Shown here one piece after another: positions 60,513-64,000 of a DNA stretch of 64,000 nucleotides. The notes under the pieces are model-generated. The model was not told where the DNA came from and made no database searches. It saw only the letters and a list, made by a program, of their open reading frames with translations. The stretch covers positions 34,053 through 98,052 of the forward strand of contig CANRJR010000003.1 in assembly GCA_947631005.1 (NCBI GenBank), read 5' to 3'. Position numbers and translations under genes: made by a program. This DNA comes from an uncultured Clostridia bacterium (GTDB lineage Bacteria > Bacillota > Clostridia > Christensenellales > Borkfalkiaceae). The stretch's first letter is position 1, and every line of letters starts with the position of its first letter.

Positions 60513-61021
60513 CCAAACAAAAACCGTTTTTCCACCGTTTGATTTTGGCGGTTGCACTTGGCGGAATATGCACGGCAGTCCTGTTGTTGTTTGCATTCTG
60601 CGGGGGAGCAACCGCCTCTGCGGGGGACGTGGAAGAACGAAGTCGTTTTATGGCGGAGGGTTTTTCTTTACGCTATGGCAACGGAACGACAGACAACGAG
60701 CAAGACATCGAAAAGATCAACGGCGACGGCGTTGCCGATCGCATGAGCGCGTTTACGTTAACTGCAAAGCAGGATCTCATTGTGCTTTCATTGACCGTTG
60801 TCACGGAGAAACTTGATGTCGAAGTATTTACCGTTGAAACGGACGACGAGCCTGATTTTCGTGTGGAAATTACCGCAATGTTGGGAGACACGGGCTTTTC
60901 GGCGGAACTTTCAACCGAACTTGACGCAGGCAGATCTCTTTTTGTGATCTTTCCTCGCGAACTTTCGGTACAGGCAATATTTGCCAATTATCAAACGATC
61001 CAAAAAGGAGGAACACCATGA
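60509..61021 (+). CDS. secreted or anchored hypothetical protein of the transfer operon
   Basis: A 170-residue protein with one N-terminal hydrophobic helix (LAVALGGICTAVLLLFAFCG) and a beta-rich exported part (LTAKQDLIVLSLTVVTEKLD, VEVFTVETDDEPDFRVEITA). The LFAFCG end might be a degenerate lipobox. Overlaps both neighbours as ATGA, so it is tightly coupled to the pilin-like and SSB genes. Function not known. Confidence 0.65.
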   Translation: MTKQKPFFHRLILAVALGGICTAVLLLFAFCGGATASAGDVEERSRFMAEGFSLRYGNGTTDNEQDIEKINGDGVADRMSAFTLTAKQDLIVLSLTVVTEKLDVEVFTVETDDEPDFRVEITAMLGDTGFSAELSTELDAGRSLFVIFPRELSVQAIFANYQTIQKGGTP

Positions 61022-61356
61022 ACAAATTTTTTCTAATCGGCAATCTGACCCACGATCCCGAGCTTATGTCAACAGCGAACGGAGTGTCGAAATGTCGCTT
61101 TTCGATTGCCTCTAATCGTCCGTATGCGGAAGAGGGGGAGAAGAAAGCAGACTTTTTTACGCTGACTGCGTGGCGCGGAGTGGCGGAAAATATCGCAAAG
61201 TACTGCAAGAAAGGGGATAAGCTCTTTATTGCCGCCCGCGTGGAAGAAAATCGTTACAAGGATGAAGCGGGCAACGAGCACTTCGGCTACGACTTTACTG
61301 TAAATGAGGCGGAGTTTTTGAGCTCGCTTAAAAAGAAAGAAGGCGTCGCGGAATAA
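61018..61356 (+). CDS. single-stranded DNA-binding protein
   Basis: A 112-residue SSB with one OB fold (MNKFFLIGNLTHDPELMSTA, KCRFSIASNRPY, ADFFTLTAWRGVAENIAKYC, GDKLFIAARVEENRYKDEAG). It has no glutamine/glycine linker or acidic C-terminal tip, as is common for element-encoded SSBs. It protects incoming single strands. Confidence 0.9.
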   Translation: MNKFFLIGNLTHDPELMSTANGVSKCRFSIASNRPYAEEGEKKADFFTLTAWRGVAENIAKYCKKGDKLFIAARVEENRYKDEAGNEHFGYDFTVNEAEFLSSLKKKEGVAE

Positions 61357-61377
61357 CTGTGGCAAGGAGGTAAAGAT

Positions 61378-63798
61378 ATGTTGGGGCTCGATACGTTCTT
61401 TCATAAGATCTTGTTCGGCATTATTGCGACGGTGGCGAACGTCGTCGACGTGCTCATCGACTTTATCCGCATGATCTTGGGACTTTCGCCCCTCGAGGGG
61501 ACAGACAACATTGCCGACTTGCTCGGAGAGCAAATATGGGCGAACTTTGTATTGCAGACGTTGGGGTTGGTCGCCGCAATTTCCGTTGCCTTTATCTTCA
61601 TCTTTGCATTGATCCGCTTGGTTCGGGCGCAACTTGCGGAAAAGGACGAGGGCGGACATTGGAAGGCGATCCGTGGGATTTTGGAATCGATTGCGCTGAT
61701 GTTTGTGATCCCGCTGTTTGCAGGCATGGTCGTACTCACAACGTCTGTTACTGCCCGCGCGATCGACAACGCAACACAGAATACATACGGTACAACGATT
61801 TCCTACTCTACCGAAGTTGTATTCTCTACCGTCGGGAAAGACATGCTCACGCCAGAAGGCAAAAATTGGTTCTACGGTGAAAAAGGATATCAAATTTTTG
61901 ACGGACACGGGAACAAAGTGGAGGAAATGACAGCCGTAAAACTTGTATATGAGGGTTGGGAAACAAGCGCGGTCGCAGAAAACAACTACTATAAAGACGC
62001 GTCATGTACGACTTTGCTCGATGCCCCCTTAAAGGGCAACAAGTATTCGAACTTGACCGAACTTATATCCGAGGACGAGTATTTCGACACCTTTATTTTG
62101 CCCATGCTCGGCGGTTTTGTTATGTTGTGCGCATTGGCAATGGCGTCGATCACAATCACACAACGTATTTTCTCGGTGATCTTTCTATTCATCATTTCGC
62201 CGTTGCCCGCTTCCACCCGACCATTGGATGACGGAGCGCGGTATAAGAAGTGGTCGGAGATCTTCCTCGGCAAAGTATTTGGGGGATACGGCATTATTTT
62301 TGCGCTGAACGTCTTTTTCTCTTTGTGTCCTCTCATCGTTTCAAATGTTTTCTTCATCAACGCATTTGCGAACGGGGTCGCAAAGCTGATCGTCTACATT
62401 TCGGGCGTTGTATTTGCGACAGGCGCAAACGTGCTGATCGGACAGCTCATCGGCGCGGATGCGGGAACGGCAGAACGCGACCAAGCTTCCCAAAACTTCC
62501 GCACAACGATGTCGGGTGCGTATTGGACGGGCGCAGCTGCACGCGGCGCAAGTCATATCCTTGGATATCCGTTTGGACGAAGCAGAAAGAGCGCGATCCC
62601 TAATCCGTCGCTTGCGTACGCCTCTCCCACAGGGACAAGCATGAAGAGCCCCGAGGGGAAGATGAACTTGGGACAGGCGGCACAGCCGCTGTACATGTCC
62701 TCTTCTGCGCCTTTGTCGGCAACGATCGGCGGCGCAATGGGAAGAGCGGGCGTTGCATTGGCGAACGGAGAGCCAGCCACGGCAGCTAAAAGCAGCGCGC
62801 GAAGCGTAGGGAATCGTCTTGCCTCTATGCGTATTACTCGCGCAGCGATCGGCGTTGCTATGCTTGCGGGTGGCACAGTTATGGGCGCAATTCGCGGCGT
62901 ACGGTCACTACGGCAAAGAAATGCGTACGGTGGACTTACCGAACGTGCGAACCGTGCGAAACAGAAGTACGAACAAGCGACGACGGTCGCGCAAGCAGAT
63001 AAAGCGTGGAAAAAATTTCAGAAATTAGATCAAAGAGCAAAGCGAGCTCATGACAATTTGGAAGCAAAGAGAGGCGGCGCGGGAGCTGCGGCTGCGGTCG
63101 CCGCTGGCTCGACACGTGCAGCGTCGCGGACGAACCACTCCGCAAAAAGCGCACCGAAACGATCCGTTATAAAGAAGAGCGGAAACGCAGGATCTCCTGC
63201 GCCCGGGAAAGGAGGGACGCCCGAAACAGGTGCATCGAAAAAAGAACTTGCGCCGAAATCGTCGGCGGAATCTTCTGCACTGACGGCAACGCCGTCTGCG
63301 GCGAGTACGAAACCCATAACATCTGCGCCTACGGCATCGCCGTCCGCAGGAGGTTCGAAGCCCTCCATATCATTTGCGTCTACGGCATCGCCGTCGGTGG
63401 GAGGTTCAAAACCCTCCATTGCATCTGCGCCTACGGCATCGCCGACGGTGGGAGGGTCGAAACCCTCCATTGCATCTGCGCCTTCGACGTCGCCGTCGGT
63501 GGGAGGTTCGAAATCCTCCATATCATCTGCACCTACGGCATCGCTGTCGGGGGGGAGCGCGAAACCCACAGCATCCGCGCCTGCGATGTCGCCGTCGGTG
63601 GGAGGTTCGAATCCCCCCATAGCACCTGCGTCTAGTGTACCGACCGTACGGCACAGATACACGCACAGTGAACTTACCGAACGTGCAAACCTTGCGAAAC
63701 AGCAGTACGAGCAAGCGACAACGGTCGCGCAAGCAGATAAAGCATGGAAAAAATTTCAGAAGTTGGATCAACGCGCAAAGCGAACTCGCGACAAGTAA
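61378..63798 (+). CDS. VirB6/TrbL-like channel protein with repetitive C-terminal tail
   Basis: An 806-residue protein. Residues 1-390 are a polytopic membrane domain with about six to seven helices (VLQTLGLVAAISVAFIFIFA, FVMLCALAMASITITQRIFS, VFGGYGIIFALNVFFSLCPL, LIVYISGVVFATGANVLIGQ), the layout of VirB6-like or Mbov_0396-type element proteins. The rest is cytosolic or surface tail: a charged segment (QKYEQATTVAQADKAWKKFQ), six 17-residue Ser/Pro/Gly repeats of the type TASPSVGGSKPSIASAP (nucleotides about 63325-63630), then a second copy of the charged segment ending at 63798. GGAGG precedes the ATG. Probably the inner-membrane channel of the transfer apparatus. Confidence 0.82.
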   Translation: MLGLDTFFHKILFGIIATVANVVDVLIDFIRMILGLSPLEGTDNIADLLGEQIWANFVLQTLGLVAAISVAFIFIFALIRLVRAQLAEKDEGGHWKAIRGILESIALMFVIPLFAGMVVLTTSVTARAIDNATQNTYGTTISYSTEVVFSTVGKDMLTPEGKNWFYGEKGYQIFDGHGNKVEEMTAVKLVYEGWETSAVAENNYYKDASCTTLLDAPLKGNKYSNLTELISEDEYFDTFILPMLGGFVMLCALAMASITITQRIFSVIFLFIISPLPASTRPLDDGARYKKWSEIFLGKVFGGYGIIFALNVFFSLCPLIVSNVFFINAFANGVAKLIVYISGVVFATGANVLIGQLIGADAGTAERDQASQNFRTTMSGAYWTGAAARGASHILGYPFGRSRKSAIPNPSLAYASPTGTSMKSPEGKMNLGQAAQPLYMSSSAPLSATIGGAMGRAGVALANGEPATAAKSSARSVGNRLASMRITRAAIGVAMLAGGTVMGAIRGVRSLRQRNAYGGLTERANRAKQKYEQATTVAQADKAWKKFQKLDQRAKRAHDNLEAKRGGAGAAAAVAAGSTRAASRTNHSAKSAPKRSVIKKSGNAGSPAPGKGGTPETGASKKELAPKSSAESSALTATPSAASTKPITSAPTASPSAGGSKPSISFASTASPSVGGSKPSIASAPTASPTVGGSKPSIASAPSTSPSVGGSKSSISSAPTASLSGGSAKPTASAPAMSPSVGGSNPPIAPASSVPTVRHRYTHSELTERANLAKQQYEQATTVAQADKAWKKFQKLDQRAKRTRDK
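63325..63630 (+). repeat. six 51-bp repeats in the VirB6-like tail
   Basis: Each encodes TASPSVGGSKPSI plus four variable residues. They are flanked by two copies of a roughly 115-bp segment (62937-63053 and 63673-63789) that encodes QATTVAQADKAWKKFQKLDQ. Confidence 0.85.
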
Positions 63799-63925
63799 AC
63801 TTGGCAAAATCGGAGGCATGGGTGCTGTGGCTGCGGGAGCGTAAGACCGCCGTTCGGTTCTTCTGTACCGTCTGCATGGCGAGATCTTGGGGCACATACG
63901 GGGCGCAAACCGCGTAAAAAGTAAC

Positions 63926-63956
63926 AAAAAAGGGCGTCGCCGTGGCGCGACGCCCG
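63926..63956 (-). terminator. intrinsic terminator of a minus-strand gene at the window edge
   Basis: On the minus strand GGGCGTCG ... CGACGCCC followed by TTTTTTGTTAC. Confidence 0.75.
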
Positions 63957-63967
63957 TACCCCCGCGG

Positions 63968-64000
63968 TCATACGGGGACGAAATCGATTTTGAGGTTACG
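63968..64000 (-). CDS. C-terminal fragment of a minus-strand gene
   Basis: The minus strand reads RNLKIDFVPV then TGA at 63970-63968, 12 bases before a strong terminator. Only ten codons are visible. The gene continues beyond the window. It faces the transfer operon, which suggests a different transcription unit or the end of a module. Confidence 0.4.
   Translation of the reverse strand, partial: RNLKIDFVPV

Larger units (their letters stand above)
37776..64000. mobile_element. integrative and conjugative element (left part, right end outside window)
   Basis: Bounded on the left by the tRNA-Leu fragment and integrase. It carries regulation (two XRE proteins), leading-region genes (ArdC/PrimPol, ParA, small DNA-binding protein), VirD4, MobL-like relaxase with accessory protein, SSBs, VirB2-like and VirB6-like proteins. 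The DNA is visibly more AT-rich than the host genes to the left. At least 26 kb; VirB4 and VirB1-type genes and the right end are not in the window. Confidence 0.9.

Overview
The window looks like the chromosome of an obligately anaerobic, monoderm Firmicutes/Clostridia-type bacterium with unusually GC-rich coding DNA. The signs are WhiA, MurB, several lipoproteins without outer-membrane partners, consensus sigma-A promoters (TTGACA-17-TATAAT), AGGAGG-type ribosome binding sites, an oxygen-sensitive class III ribonucleotide reductase, AdhE and a monomeric [FeFe] hydrogenase. Assignment to a gut Christensenellales-like lineage is a guess from this gene style, not something the sequence proves.

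Bases 1-37,500 are host backbone. In order: rho (cut by the window edge) and a ROK sugar kinase; a convergent, very unusual membrane-anchored PadR-type regulator; a YkvI-like membrane protein that seems frameshifted; a nitrate/sulfonate/thiamine-precursor-type ABC importer on the minus strand; valS; adhE; an [FeFe] hydrogenase; rplI (minus); a DUF1540 mini-protein; a solute-binding-protein-like gene; a murB-PHP-whiA-dnaE operon; pfkA; a fruK-like kinase with an HD hydrolase; nrdD-nrdG behind two NrdR-like boxes; an M29 aminopeptidase followed by two G3E-type P-loop metallochaperone candidates; flavodoxin and an RsmF/RsmB-like rRNA methyltransferase; a DUF1848 gene (minus); an ArsB/NhaD-type transporter with a Nudix hydrolase; and a small lipoprotein (minus). 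Most units are bounded by recognisable promoters and intrinsic terminators.

From about 37,776 to the right edge lies the left part (at least 26 kb) of an integrative and conjugative element. It abuts a 55-bp 3' fragment of a tRNA-Leu(CAA) gene that starts exactly in the anticodon loop, which I read as an attachment site. Next come a tyrosine integrase and a divergent XRE repressor/activator switch with repeated ATATTGAT operators. The leading region holds an ArdC-metallopeptidase-PrimPol fusion, ParA and a small DNA-binding partner. The transfer region holds the VirD4 coupling protein, a 3,647-residue surface protein, a candidate oriT, a relaxosome accessory protein, a MobL-like relaxase, a double OB-fold protein, a pilin-like peptide, an SSB and a VirB6-like channel protein. 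The VirB4 ATPase, the cell-wall hydrolase and the other end of the element must lie beyond base 64,000.

The most interesting items are: (i) the giant protein with 19 copies of a 276-bp (92-residue) module, placed between coupling protein and relaxase; (ii) the anti-restriction/primase fusion; (iii) two copies of a CAAGGRAAA array at gene junctions within the leading region; (iv) the transcription factor joined to the membrane by a long coiled coil; and (v) a pair of P-loop metallochaperones, one with an extreme His/Asp tract and one fused to a TIGR03943-like domain.
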